NCBI GenBank assembly: GCA_002434245.1 | Contig: DJJR01000005.1 | Location: 67,671-122,084 of the forward strand | Length of the DNA: 54,414 nucleotides | Direction of reading: 5' to 3' | Source of the DNA: Pelosinus fermentans | GTDB taxonomy: Bacteria; Bacillota; Negativicutes; DSM-13327 | Shown: one piece after another, positions 25,290-34,387 of the stretch | How the letters are laid out: each line of letters begins with the position of its first letter | Numbering within the stretch: position 1 is the first letter of the stretch | Made by a program: the position numbers and the translations under genes | The notes under the pieces: model-generated | The model's database searches: none | Told to the model about the DNA's origin: nothing | Seen by the model: the letters and a program-made list of their open reading frames with translations, nothing else

Positions 25290-28200
25290 CTATTCTTTTA
25301 TAGCCGCCAATGTCTGATAGTTTCGAAGTCGTTCTTTTGCATCTAGCTCTGTCTTTTCAAATAAGGCCGCTGCCGCCTCTGGGAACTGTTTTATCAAGGA
25401 TGCATAACGTACTTCACCTATTAAAAATTCTTGAAAGTTCATGCTTGGTTCTTTGGAATCTAAAATAAATGGTGTTTTCCCGCTTTCCTTTAATTGTGGA
25501 TTATACCGATACATTGCCCAGTAGCCGCTGTCTACCGCACGCTGCGTCTCCAATTGACTAAAACCCATACCAAGCTGTAAGCCATGATTGATGCAAGGCG
25601 CATAAGCAATAATCAGTGATGGCCCCGGATAAGCTTCTGCCTCTCGAATCGCCTTAAGGGTTTGATTCTTATCGGCTCCCATAGCAATTTGGGCTACATA
25701 CACATACCCATAGCTCATGGCAATCATCCCTAAGTCTTTTTTCTTGGTTTTCTTGCCGCTTGCTGCAAATTTAGCAATTGCCGCAGCAGGAGTAGCTTTC
25801 GAAGACTGTCCGCCAGTATTTGAGTATACCTCTGTATCAAAAACCAAAATATTGACATCTTCACCGCTAGCCAATACGTGGTCAAGTCCGCCAAAACCAA
25901 TATCATAAGCCCAGCCGTCGCCACCAAAAATCCATTGGGATCTCTTTACAAGAAAATCTCGATTTGTATAAATGGTATCTAACAACGCATCCTGCCCCTT
26001 TACCTTTTCCAAAGCGGCAATCAGTTTATCGGCTCTAGTCCTTGTACCTTCTTTATTCTCCTTATGGATCAGCCAATCTTCACAAGCCTGTCTAAACTCT
26101 TCACCGAAAGACAGTGTAACAGCTTTTTCAATATGAAGTGCTAATTGATTTCTCAATTGCTTTACTGCCAAGTGCATACCTAATCCAAATTCAGCATTGT
26201 CCTCAAACAATGAGTTCGCCCACGCAGGGCCATGGCCGCGATGATTCTTCGTATAGGGTATGGAAGGTGCACTCCCAGCCCATACGGAAGAACAGCCCGT
26301 AGCATTAGCTACCATCATTCTCTCACCATAAAGCTGAGTAACTAGTTTGGCATAAGGCGTCTCGCCGCAGCCGGCACAAGCCCCGGAAAACTCTAAAAGC
26401 GGCTGTTCAAACTGACTGCCTTTAACGGTAAAGACATTGACCGGATTGACTTTCTGCGATATTGTCATAGCATATTCCCACAGAGGAGCCTGCCCAAGCT
26501 GAGTTGCCAGAGGCTTCATCTGCAAAGCCTTTTTCTTCGAAGGACAAATTTGGGCACAATTGCCGCAGCCCGTGCAATCATAAGGAGAAACCGCTAACCG
26601 AAAATGCAGATCCTTCAAACCGGCAGCCGCCTTAGTGCAAAATCCTTCCGGTGCTGCAGAAAATTCTTCTTCATTTAGTAATAGGGGACGAATAACTGCA
26701 TGGGGGCATACATAGGAACATTGGTTGCATTGAATACAGTTATCCGCCACCCATTCAGGCACATGAATGGCAATACCGCGTTTTTCATACGCCGAAGTAC
26801 CTAAAGGAAACGTCCCATTTTCCATGTCAAGAAAGGCGCTTACCGGCAACTGATCCCCTTCCTGGCGGTTCATCGGCACCAGCACTTGTTCGATAAAATC
26901 GGGAATTTCTTTTCTATGGACGGCTTCATCGAGGGCGGCTTTCCAATCAGCAGGAACATGGATTTTGACAATGGAATGTATTCCCTTGTCAATGGCAGCA
27001 TGATTCATGGCCACCACTTTTTCCCCTTTATTCCCATAAGATTTTAGCACTGCCTCTTTTAGAAATCTCATTGCGTCATGCAATGGTATAATATCCGCAA
27101 TTTTAAAGAAAGCGGACTGCATAATCATGTTAATTCGTCCGCCAAGTCCAAGCTCCTCGGCAATGCCAACGGCATCAATCGTATAAAATTCAATATCATT
27201 TTCCTTGATATAGCGCTTCATAACTGCAGGCAGCTTACTTGCGATTTCCTCCTGACTCCAGCTGCAGTTTAAAAGAAAACTGCCGCCTTTTTTAAGTCCA
27301 TCCAATACAGGATAGTTATAAATATACGATTGATTGTGACAGGCAATAAAATCCGCCTTATTGATAAGATAGGGAGATTTTATAGGCTGCTTGCCAAAGC
27401 GCAAGTGAGAAATCGTAACGCCGCCGGATTTCTTAGAATCATAGGCAAAATAGGCTTGGGCATACATCTCTGTGTGATCACCAATAATTTTTATCGCACT
27501 TTTATTGGCGCCAACCGTTCCATCTGAACCAAGCCCCCAAAATTTGCATGCTGTGGTGCCGGGTACAGTCGTATCAATGTCTTGGCCGAGAGGCAGTGAA
27601 GTATGATTTACATCATCAGTAATCCCCACAGTGAAATGATCCCTCGGACTTGCGGCTTTTAAATTCTCAAAAACCTCTTGAATATGACTGGGAATTACAT
27701 CTTTACCGCCAACCCCGCAGCGGCCTCCTACAATCTGGGGTACCCATTCCTTTCCATAAAAAGCCGCTTTCACATCAAGATAAAGAGGTTCAGCAAATGA
27801 CCCCATCTCTTTTGTCCGATCTAAGACCGCAATCTTCTTCACGGTTTTAGGGATGTATTTCATAAAATGTTCGATGGAAAAAGGACGGTATAAGTGGACT
27901 GTCAGCAATCCAACTTTTTCCCCTTTTGTATTCAGATAATCAACTACCTCTTCAATCGCCTCACACATGGAACCCATGGCAATAATCATCCTGTCCGCAT
28001 CCGGTGCCCCATAGTAATTGAACAGATGATATTCCCGGCCAGTAAGTTTAGTGATTTGTGCCATATAGCCTTCAACAATTTCCGGTAAATTCTGATAATA
28101 GCGATTGGATACCTCCCGCTGCTGAAAGTGAATATCAGAATTTTGCACGGTTCCTCTTAAGGTTGGGTGATCAGGATTAAGAGAAGATCGGCGGAACTCA

Positions 28201-28802
28201 TCCAGAGCCTGCCAGTCCAAAAGTTCAGCCAATTCCTCATATTCGAGAACTTCAATTTTTTGAATTTCATGGGAAGTTCTAAACCCGTCAAAAAAGTTTA
28301 AAAAGGGAACCTTTCCTTTGATGGCTGATAAATGTGCCACTGCTGCCAAATCCATGACTTGCTGGACGCTGCTTTCGGCCAGTAAGGCAAAGCCCGTTTG
28401 CCGAGTCGCCATAACGTCTGAATGATCACCAAAAATACTAATTGCGTTAGCACCAACGACCCTGGCACTTACATGAAATACTCCCGGCAGCAGTTCCCCG
28501 GCAATTTTATACATATTGGGAATCATTAACAGCAAACCTTGGGATGCGGTATAGGTAGTCGTTAAAGCCCCCGCCTGCAAGGAACCATGCACAGCTCCCG
28601 CTGCGCCTCCCTCTGACTGCATTTCAACAATCTCTACCCTTTGTCCAAAGATGTTCTTTCGACCTTGCGCTGCCCACTCATCTGCAAGCTCTGCCATGTT
28701 GGATGACGGCGTAATAGGAAAGATCGCAGCTACATCAGTAAAAGCGTAAGAGACATGGGCTGCTGCTGTATTTCCATCCATTGTTTTCATTTTTCTTGCC
28801 AT
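25290..28802 (-). CDS. nifJ: Pyruvate:ferredoxin (flavodoxin) oxidoreductase
   Basis: This 1170-residue single-chain enzyme oxidises pyruvate to acetyl-CoA and CO2 and reduces ferredoxin. It has the N-terminal domain start 'KTMDGNTAAAHVSYAFTDVAAIFPITPSS', the two [4Fe-4S] motifs CIQCNQCSYVCP near residue 690 and CTGCGNCAQICP near 745, and a C-terminal thiamine diphosphate domain with 'GDGWAYDIGFGGLDHVLASGEDVN'. The ATG at 28802 was chosen for its AAGGGAG site and conserved first residues. It supplies low-potential electrons, which a nitrogenase-like reductase would also need. It follows an amino acid permease by 32 bp on the same strand. Confidence 0.97.
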   Translation of the reverse strand: MARKMKTMDGNTAAAHVSYAFTDVAAIFPITPSSNMAELADEWAAQGRKNIFGQRVEIVEMQSEGGAAGAVHGSLQAGALTTTYTASQGLLLMIPNMYKIAGELLPGVFHVSARVVGANAISIFGDHSDVMATRQTGFALLAESSVQQVMDLAAVAHLSAIKGKVPFLNFFDGFRTSHEIQKIEVLEYEELAELLDWQALDEFRRSSLNPDHPTLRGTVQNSDIHFQQREVSNRYYQNLPEIVEGYMAQITKLTGREYHLFNYYGAPDADRMIIAMGSMCEAIEEVVDYLNTKGEKVGLLTVHLYRPFSIEHFMKYIPKTVKKIAVLDRTKEMGSFAEPLYLDVKAAFYGKEWVPQIVGGRCGVGGKDVIPSHIQEVFENLKAASPRDHFTVGITDDVNHTSLPLGQDIDTTVPGTTACKFWGLGSDGTVGANKSAIKIIGDHTEMYAQAYFAYDSKKSGGVTISHLRFGKQPIKSPYLINKADFIACHNQSYIYNYPVLDGLKKGGSFLLNCSWSQEEIASKLPAVMKRYIKENDIEFYTIDAVGIAEELGLGGRINMIMQSAFFKIADIIPLHDAMRFLKEAVLKSYGNKGEKVVAMNHAAIDKGIHSIVKIHVPADWKAALDEAVHRKEIPDFIEQVLVPMNRQEGDQLPVSAFLDMENGTFPLGTSAYEKRGIAIHVPEWVADNCIQCNQCSYVCPHAVIRPLLLNEEEFSAAPEGFCTKAAAGLKDLHFRLAVSPYDCTGCGNCAQICPSKKKALQMKPLATQLGQAPLWEYAMTISQKVNPVNVFTVKGSQFEQPLLEFSGACAGCGETPYAKLVTQLYGERMMVANATGCSSVWAGSAPSIPYTKNHRGHGPAWANSLFEDNAEFGLGMHLAVKQLRNQLALHIEKAVTLSFGEEFRQACEDWLIHKENKEGTRTRADKLIAALEKVKGQDALLDTIYTNRDFLVKRSQWIFGGDGWAYDIGFGGLDHVLASGEDVNILVFDTEVYSNTGGQSSKATPAAAIAKFAASGKKTKKKDLGMIAMSYGYVYVAQIAMGADKNQTLKAIREAEAYPGPSLIIAYAPCINHGLQLGMGFSQLETQRAVDSGYWAMYRYNPQLKESGKTPFILDSKEPSMNFQEFLIGEVRYASLIKQFPEAAAALFEKTELDAKERLRNYQTLAAIKE

Positions 28803-28834
28803 AAATAACTCCCTTCTTTCTGTATTCATTCCTG

Positions 28835-30229
28835 TTAGCTCACCTTATTATGAGTATCATCTAATCCTTTCGCAGATTGATTTTTCCCTAAACCGAAAAC
28901 ATAATAACTTATTACGACAATCGTGCAGAATATACCTCCTACGATTAATGATATGCGAGTATCATCATTAAACCACATTCCAATCAACACCAATAGCAGA
29001 AAAATAACCGTTACATAATTGCTGATAGGAAAAAACGGGGACTTGAAAGGATGAGCTTCTATTTCCTCTTTCCATTTCTTTCGGAATGCAATCTGACTAA
29101 ATGCCAGCACAATCCAAGGGATCATACCTGGAAGAATACTAGCACTGTAAATGTATAGAAATAACTTGGAATCCGGAGCAATGTAGTTTAAAAACACACC
29201 TAATAATAAGCAGGAAATTGTAACCATAACGCTATTTCCGGGCATCCCGTTTTTGGATACCTTGCCAAAGAATTTAGGAGCCTGACCGTTCTTCGACAGA
29301 GTGTAAAGCATTCTGCCTGCACTATAAATTCCACTATTGCACCCTGACATCGCGGCCGTCAAAACAACAAAATTGATAATACCGGCAGCAGCAACAATTC
29401 CAATTTTGGCAAAGGTCATAACAAAGGGACTGCCGATTGTACCAACTAAGTTCCACGGATAAATGGCCAGTATAACAAATATGGCTCCAATATAGAAAAT
29501 TAAAATACGCCAAATAATATTTTTGGTAGCACGCCGTAAGGTGTTTTTAGGATCTTGTGCTTCACCTGCGGTAATTCCAACCATCTCAACTCCTTGATAA
29601 GACGCCGTTACCAAACAAAGAGCAAATAAAAAACCTTCTAAACCACCAGCAAAAAACCCGCCATGAGTATATAGATTTTCGATACCAACAGGCTGACCGC
29701 CATTGCCGAAGCCAAAAAGAATCATGCCAAGTCCAATCACAATCATAGCAACGATCGCCGCGACTTTAATGAGCGCAAACCAAAATTCAAATTCGCCATA
29801 GTACTTAACAGCGACTAAATTTGCCGATGCCACAATCGCTACCCCTGCCAACGCTGGCAGCCATTGGGGAATTAGGGGAAACCAGTACTTAACATAAATT
29901 CCAATGGCCGTTACTTCCGCCATTCCAACTGTAACCCATAAAAACCAATAACACCAGGCAGTCAGATAACCAGCCAAAGGGCTGACATATTTATGGGCAT
30001 AGGTTGCAAAAGACCCTGTCACTGGCTCCAGGTAAAGCATCTCCCCCATAATGCGCATAACAAAAAACATAATAATACCTGCCAATGCATAAGCAAGCAA
30101 TACGGAAGGACCTGCCCACTTTATCGTACTTGCTGACCCCATAAAAAGACCAACACCAATGGTTCCCCCCAAAGCAATCAACTCGATATGCCGCGACTTC
30201 AGCCCTCTGGTTAGTTCTTTTTCTTCCAT
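28835..30229 (-). CDS. Amino acid permease (APC superfamily, AAT family)
   Basis: This 464-residue permease has about twelve hydrophobic helices. The start '[28 protein letters not shown]' is diagnostic of the AAT family (GabP, ProY, AroP and relatives), as is '[24 protein letters not shown]' near residue 220. The ATG at 30229 was chosen because the family motif starts a few residues later and AAAGGAG lies upstream; an earlier start would add 15 unconserved residues. It sits between a YheO-like regulator and the pyruvate oxidoreductase, on the same strand. An amino acid convertible to pyruvate would suit this context (inference). Confidence 0.93.
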   Translation of the reverse strand: MEEKELTRGLKSRHIELIALGGTIGVGLFMGSASTIKWAGPSVLLAYALAGIIMFFVMRIMGEMLYLEPVTGSFATYAHKYVSPLAGYLTAWCYWFLWVTVGMAEVTAIGIYVKYWFPLIPQWLPALAGVAIVASANLVAVKYYGEFEFWFALIKVAAIVAMIVIGLGMILFGFGNGGQPVGIENLYTHGGFFAGGLEGFLFALCLVTASYQGVEMVGITAGEAQDPKNTLRRATKNIIWRILIFYIGAIFVILAIYPWNLVGTIGSPFVMTFAKIGIVAAAGIINFVVLTAAMSGCNSGIYSAGRMLYTLSKNGQAPKFFGKVSKNGMPGNSVMVTISCLLLGVFLNYIAPDSKLFLYIYSASILPGMIPWIVLAFSQIAFRKKWKEEIEAHPFKSPFFPISNYVTVIFLLLVLIGMWFNDDTRISLIVGGIFCTIVVISYYVFGLGKNQSAKGLDDTHNKVS

Positions 30230-30370
30230 AATAATGCTCTTTCTCCTTTCAATCTCATCAATAGTAACAAGCAATAATCTGAACTCCCTCCTCTTTGTTA
30301 TACTTTCATTTTGAACCAGCTCTCCTTTTAGGAAATCCTGCTCGATACCAAACTACTCTTATACCATGAT

Positions 30371-31027
30371 TTATTTCATTGCCATATATCGATAAATTGT
30401 ACTTTCAGAGGTTTTTAAAATGGCAGCAGCCTTTGTTATGGCGCCTTTGATCTTAAAGATTCCATTTTCACGCAGTTCCTGTACTATAGCACTCTTTTCC
30501 TCAGGAGACATTCTGTCCACTGCAATATTATATTTGGCAATCAGCTTATGAATCCCATTGTCTACCACATGATCTAAGGAAGTACTTAATGATTCCGTTA
30601 TTTCTTCATTGTCATTTAGTTGAACTGTATTGCGAAACAATGTCTTTAAAGGATATTCACCCAGGATTTTATGCCCCTGGTTCTCAGAAGCATTTAAGAT
30701 ATTAACACAAAGCATGCCAACCAAGCTTCCTGCTTCATCTTTAATATAATAGGTGGATGAAATTAAATTATCTCCCCTGTCATTGCGGCTTCGATAATTG
30801 ACAAAAGCATGATGCTGTAAATACGTTTTATTCTCCAGCAGCTTGAAACCTAAATCCGTTAAAGGACACCCTAAAGAACGACCGCTTATATATCCATTTC
30901 GAATTGCAATTACAGAGTTTTCAACATCAACGATATCATGTAAAAGTACTTCACAATTCGGTCCAATAATATCGGCAATAAAATCAACTAAGGGTATATA
31001 TAATTCGAGCAGCTTTTTGTATTTCAT
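30371..31027 (-). CDS. YheO-like PAS / helix-turn-helix regulator
   Basis: This 218-residue protein has an N-terminal YheO-type PAS domain ('LVDFIADIIGPNCEVLLHD' near residue 14, 'NLISSTYYIKDEAGSLVGMLCVN' near 87) and a C-terminal helix-turn-helix of the HTH_22 type ('GAITKAAAILKTSESTIYRYM' at the end). Such proteins are transcription regulators that sense small molecules or redox state; members often sit beside amino acid catabolism or transport genes. It is encoded 141 bp upstream of the amino acid permease on the same strand and is its likely regulator. Confidence 0.9.
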   Translation of the reverse strand: MKYKKLLELYIPLVDFIADIIGPNCEVLLHDIVDVENSVIAIRNGYISGRSLGCPLTDLGFKLLENKTYLQHHAFVNYRSRNDRGDNLISSTYYIKDEAGSLVGMLCVNILNASENQGHKILGEYPLKTLFRNTVQLNDNEEITESLSTSLDHVVDNGIHKLIAKYNIAVDRMSPEEKSAIVQELRENGIFKIKGAITKAAAILKTSESTIYRYMAMK

Positions 31028-31156
31028 ATACTCTCCTTCTTTTCTGAATGATCTATATTTTTAACGTTCGTCATTTGGTAATAATTTCCTTTTATGGTAA
31101 TAATTTTTTATCACCTATTTTTTTACAAAAATCGAGTATCACTATCTTCAGGCAAA

Positions 31157-31192
31157 GAAAAACGACTAGCTAAAAATAACTAGTCGTTTTTC
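31157..31192. terminator. Bidirectional intrinsic terminator
   Basis: A perfect 13-bp stem (31157-31169 with 31180-31192) with a ten-base AT loop has A-runs on one arm and T-runs on the other, so it works in both directions. It sits six bases after the stop of the secreted-protein gene and about 130 bases upstream of the YheO-like gene. Confidence 0.92.
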
Positions 31193-31198
31193 GTATCT

Positions 31199-31804
31199 CT
31201 ATGGTGTATTTGTCGTGGGGATTATGCCAATCTCATTCCAATTTGACCATTTGTAATACTGATCAATCCATATACTTAATTTCTTTAACCTTAGCTCTCT
31301 GATTTCATCGTGTTTGACCCATAGTTCCTGAAATCTGGAGACAAAAGAAAAAATATCGGTAATCACTGTAGAAAAATTAAGCGGACTTACCTCTTGCTCG
31401 CTGAGAAGACCATCATGAGAGGATAATAAAATTCTCTGAGAAACCGCGCTGAAATCATCAAAGGATTTTAGTGCTTCCATTACCATAGGCTGATACTTAG
31501 AATCATTCACATTGGGAATTCGATTTCCTCCAATCGCCTCTAACTCAAGAGTTGATCGCAGTCCAGAAAACTTTGCCGCTGCAATTTGATATTTTAGTTG
31601 AGCCTCAAGATAATCTCGATCCTTTTGCCGATCAGCATATTTCTCTTTAATCGCTAACACATAACTTTCCGCGATTTGCTTGGCAGCTGCAGAGTAGAAT
31701 GAGGCAGGAAGTTCAGCGACTTTTGGCGCAGCTTCTGCTGCCGAAGCCCACCCTGGTAAAGCAAATAAAAATGCCAGCGGCCATAACAGCAGTTTTTTCA
31801 TCAT
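31199..31804 (-). CDS. Secreted protein of unknown function
   Basis: I do not recognise this 201-residue protein. The start at 31804 follows AAAGGA at ten bases and gives a typical signal peptide (two Met, two Lys, then LLLWPLAFLFALPGWASA) with a likely cleavage after ASA or SAAEA. The mature part is helical and charged, with stretches such as 'AAKQIAESYVLAIKEKYADRQ' cut here to its first part, and no cysteines, so a periplasmic or surface helical protein is plausible. It ends a minus-strand series after the subtilase gene (30 bp gap) and before a strong terminator, so it may be co-transcribed with the B12-controlled genes upstream. Confidence 0.75.
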   Translation of the reverse strand: MMKKLLLWPLAFLFALPGWASAAEAAPKVAELPASFYSAAAKQIAESYVLAIKEKYADRQKDRDYLEAQLKYQIAAAKFSGLRSTLELEAIGGNRIPNVNDSKYQPMVMEALKSFDDFSAVSQRILLSSHDGLLSEQEVSPLNFSTVITDIFSFVSRFQELWVKHDEIRELRLKKLSIWIDQYYKWSNWNEIGIIPTTNTP

Positions 31805-31834
31805 AATGAGCACATCCTTTGGCAATGTGAAAGG

Positions 31835-32809
31835 CTATCCGGCAGCTTCGCCTTGTTTAACTGCCGTCTCCACCTCCATGGGATGCAAGACATTCTGGTA
31901 ACCGACAGTCAAATCCAGAAAACCGTTGCCTTCTTTGATTTTTTTGTAACCTAATGTGCTGGTCCGCTTGCAAAGCTGGGCATAAATCTCTGCTTCTGTG
32001 AGGGTGCGTTCAAAATCTTTTTCGCACTGATTGATGATCAGGGCCGCGGCCCCAGCAACATGGGGTGTAGACATAGAAGTTCCGGAAAGAACGGCATAAC
32101 GGCTGCCAGGATAGGTTGAAACAATCTCCACTCCCGGAGCAACCACATCAATCTCTTTATTCATCGTACTAAAAGGTGCCAGCTTTTTGCTCAAATCCAC
32201 AGCTCCTACACCAACTACCTCGTTATACCCGCCGGGGAACTGTCTTTCAACCTGCCCTGTATTCCCAGCGGCGCAGACCACCAGCACCCCGCTGTCTGTC
32301 GCGCGGATAATGGCGTCATGCAAGGCTGAATCATCCGTTTCTCCCCCCAAAGACATAGAGAGAATACGCACTTTCTCCCCTTCTGCTCCCTGCCATTGAA
32401 GGGCATAGTCGATAGCACCGATCAGATTTTGATATCCCCCGTTTCCGCTGCTGTCAAGCACTTTAAGAATCAGCAAATCTACCTGGGGAGCAATACCGAC
32501 AACACCCTGGCTGTTTTCTGCTGCAGCAATAGTTCCCGCCACATGGGTACCATGCCCATTACTGTCGCCAAACTGATCCGGATCTCCATTATCATCTGTT
32601 GTAAAGTTGCGCCCGCCAATAATACGGTCTTTTAGATCAGGATGATCCACCTGGCAGCCCGTATCCAGGATAGCAACGACCACCCCTTTGCCCCGCTTAC
32701 TTGGCTCCCAAACCTCCGGTGCTTTCATTAATTGAATACCATCAGGTATTTTTTCCGCATTATCCAAGATTTCCTTCACCTCAAAGGGTAGAAGTTTCAT
32801 TTCATGCAT
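31835..32809 (-). CDS. Intracellular-type subtilisin (S8 family serine protease)
   Basis: This 324-residue protease has the full S8 triad: Asp in AILDTGCQVDHPDL near residue 49, His in NGHGTHVAGT near 86 and Ser in SGTSMSTPHVAGA near 245, with the oxyanion Asn in CAAGNTG. No signal peptide is present. The N-terminal 'MKLLPFEV' corresponds to the LIPY-type inhibitory propeptide of Bacillus intracellular serine proteases, so the enzyme probably stays in the cytoplasm and needs N-terminal trimming. It lies between a propeller-like protein and a secreted protein on the same strand. Its substrate is unknown. Confidence 0.93.
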   Translation of the reverse strand: MHEMKLLPFEVKEILDNAEKIPDGIQLMKAPEVWEPSKRGKGVVVAILDTGCQVDHPDLKDRIIGGRNFTTDDNGDPDQFGDSNGHGTHVAGTIAAAENSQGVVGIAPQVDLLILKVLDSSGNGGYQNLIGAIDYALQWQGAEGEKVRILSMSLGGETDDSALHDAIIRATDSGVLVVCAAGNTGQVERQFPGGYNEVVGVGAVDLSKKLAPFSTMNKEIDVVAPGVEIVSTYPGSRYAVLSGTSMSTPHVAGAAALIINQCEKDFERTLTEAEIYAQLCKRTSTLGYKKIKEGNGFLDLTVGYQNVLHPMEVETAVKQGEAAG

Positions 32810-32889
32810 AAGAATCCCTCCTTAAAAATTCATATGTCACTTGTCCTCTTTTCATGCATCTCAAAGTGGCACCACCGTTATTAAAGAGA

Positions 32890-32933
32890 ATAAAAGTATT
32901 CCGCACGCCCTCGTTAAAGAAGGCCGTGCGGAA
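32890..32933 (-). terminator. Intrinsic terminator after the propeller-like gene
   Basis: On the minus strand TTCCGCACG (32925-32933) and CGTGCGGAA (32899-32907) form a 9-bp GC-rich stem around a 17-base loop, followed by TACTTTTATT. It lies 14 bases beyond the stop of the 431-residue gene, so the subtilase may have its own promoter or depend on read-through. Confidence 0.8.
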
Positions 32934-32946
32934 ATGGCTTTTGTAC

Positions 32947-34242
32947 TTATTTCTTTTCGAGTTCTTCTGGACGTACGAACCGGAAGGCCACCTTGGTGCG
33001 AGCCGCGGAGACCGCTGCGGCTGTGCCTACAGCCTCTTTGGCTGAGACATCAGCAACATCAATAACCACGGATGCGGTGTTCAGATGAGCATTGATCGTT
33101 GCACTGCCTATCCCCTGATTGCCTGGTGCAGTACTGTAAGCGGAGGCATCTGCTTTTTTGACAACAGAACCTGTGCCCAAACCACCACTGATAAGTTGGA
33201 TAATATTTGCCGCGCTGCCGCTGACAAACCAGAGGGTATCGACAGCCGGAGCCAACAGCCATGTGGCATCCGCCGGTGTTGCCGTACCATCTATGGTGGT
33301 ATAAGTACCGAAAGATCCTGCTTGCAAGCTGACACCTGTCGTTTTGATCAGGCGATAAGAATACGATGTATAATTGGTATCATAGTTAGCCCGCAGCACA
33401 TACGCAGCACCGCCCCGGAAAGCAACATCTACGAAATCCCCTTTTTGCTCACCCGCAGGAAGTGCAGAGATAGTAACTGGCGTAGCTCCTATAGCAAGAG
33501 TATTAAGATTTACCGTCTCAATCTTGGAAGCTGGGTTTCCGCCGCCTTGCTGGGCACCGCCAATGGAGCACACATAGGCATAAATTCCATCTACAGTGAC
33601 GCCAACCGCATTTTTATTCAAGCCTGTAACCTCATCGGCAGTACTGCCGTCAACGGGCACAACAGCCATTTTAGAATCAGCATAGTTAGTAAAGTTGCCT
33701 AACGGCAAAAAGCTGAAAATGGCAACCAAGCCAAGACCAGAATTATAATCCATGCCGTTGCCATGGGGAAGATAGGTGGTTCCGCTACTACTTACTGAAC
33801 CCATGGTATAAAGCGTAGAAGTATTATAAGTTGTCAAATCCACTGCAGTGATTTTTCCTGAATCATAGTCCTGCACATACATCGTATTATCTACCACAAC
33901 CAGTCCGTAAGGATTACTGAAACCCCAGGTTGCACTGGGTTTTTGGACAAGCTGTTCCCAATCTCCAGTAGTGGCGTTGATCTTAAACAAGGCGATACGA
34001 GCCTCTCCCGGTTCTCCTGGTGGATCATAAGAATAGCTGGAAACCATAACGCAATTGTCGCTGCCATGTTTATAACCCAACACGCGTGGATCACCTGACA
34101 ATGGAACATAATTAGGCACGGAAACGGTTCCAATATTAATTTGCGTGATTTCCGGCACCCTGCGATTTCCCAGGGTATTTACCGAACTGACAATCCCTTG
34201 ATTATAGCTGTCGTTAATTACGCCGCATGCAAGTCTTGACAT
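32947..34242 (-). CDS. Propeller-like protein of unknown function
   Basis: I do not recognise a named family for this 431-residue protein. It is rich in Gly, Ser, Thr, Val and Ala with recurring beta-strand-turn units such as 'PYGLVVVDNTMYVQDYDSGKI', 'TVDGIYAYVCSIG' and 'FVDVAFRGGAAYVLRANYD', which suggests a six- or seven-bladed beta-propeller (SMP-30/NHL/YncE-like). No signal peptide is visible, although propellers of this kind usually sit outside the cytoplasm. GAGGTGAG lies six bases before the ATG. It starts 145 bp after the large autotransporter/TonB receptor gene on the same strand and may be the second gene of that B12-controlled unit. Confidence 0.75.
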   Translation of the reverse strand: MSRLACGVINDSYNQGIVSSVNTLGNRRVPEITQINIGTVSVPNYVPLSGDPRVLGYKHGSDNCVMVSSYSYDPPGEPGEARIALFKINATTGDWEQLVQKPSATWGFSNPYGLVVVDNTMYVQDYDSGKITAVDLTTYNTSTLYTMGSVSSSGTTYLPHGNGMDYNSGLGLVAIFSFLPLGNFTNYADSKMAVVPVDGSTADEVTGLNKNAVGVTVDGIYAYVCSIGGAQQGGGNPASKIETVNLNTLAIGATPVTISALPAGEQKGDFVDVAFRGGAAYVLRANYDTNYTSYSYRLIKTTGVSLQAGSFGTYTTIDGTATPADATWLLAPAVDTLWFVSGSAANIIQLISGGLGTGSVVKKADASAYSTAPGNQGIGSATINAHLNTASVVIDVADVSAKEAVGTAAAVSAARTKVAFRFVRPEELEKK

Positions 34243-34387
34243 AAAAACTCACCTCATCCTCATTTTTTTATTACAACTTTCTTGAAATGCAATCTTGAAA
34301 TCCTGTCTTTCAGACTACATTCAATGGAATCACCCCCTTTCAAGTGGTGTACTGGCTATTACACTCCTACAAGGTAGATCCTATCGT

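Noticed and set aside
33085..33702. A 205-codon plus-strand frame opposite the propeller-like gene
   Set aside because: It is antisense to a gene with a strong ribosome binding site and coherent repeats; no motif or ribosome binding site supports it.
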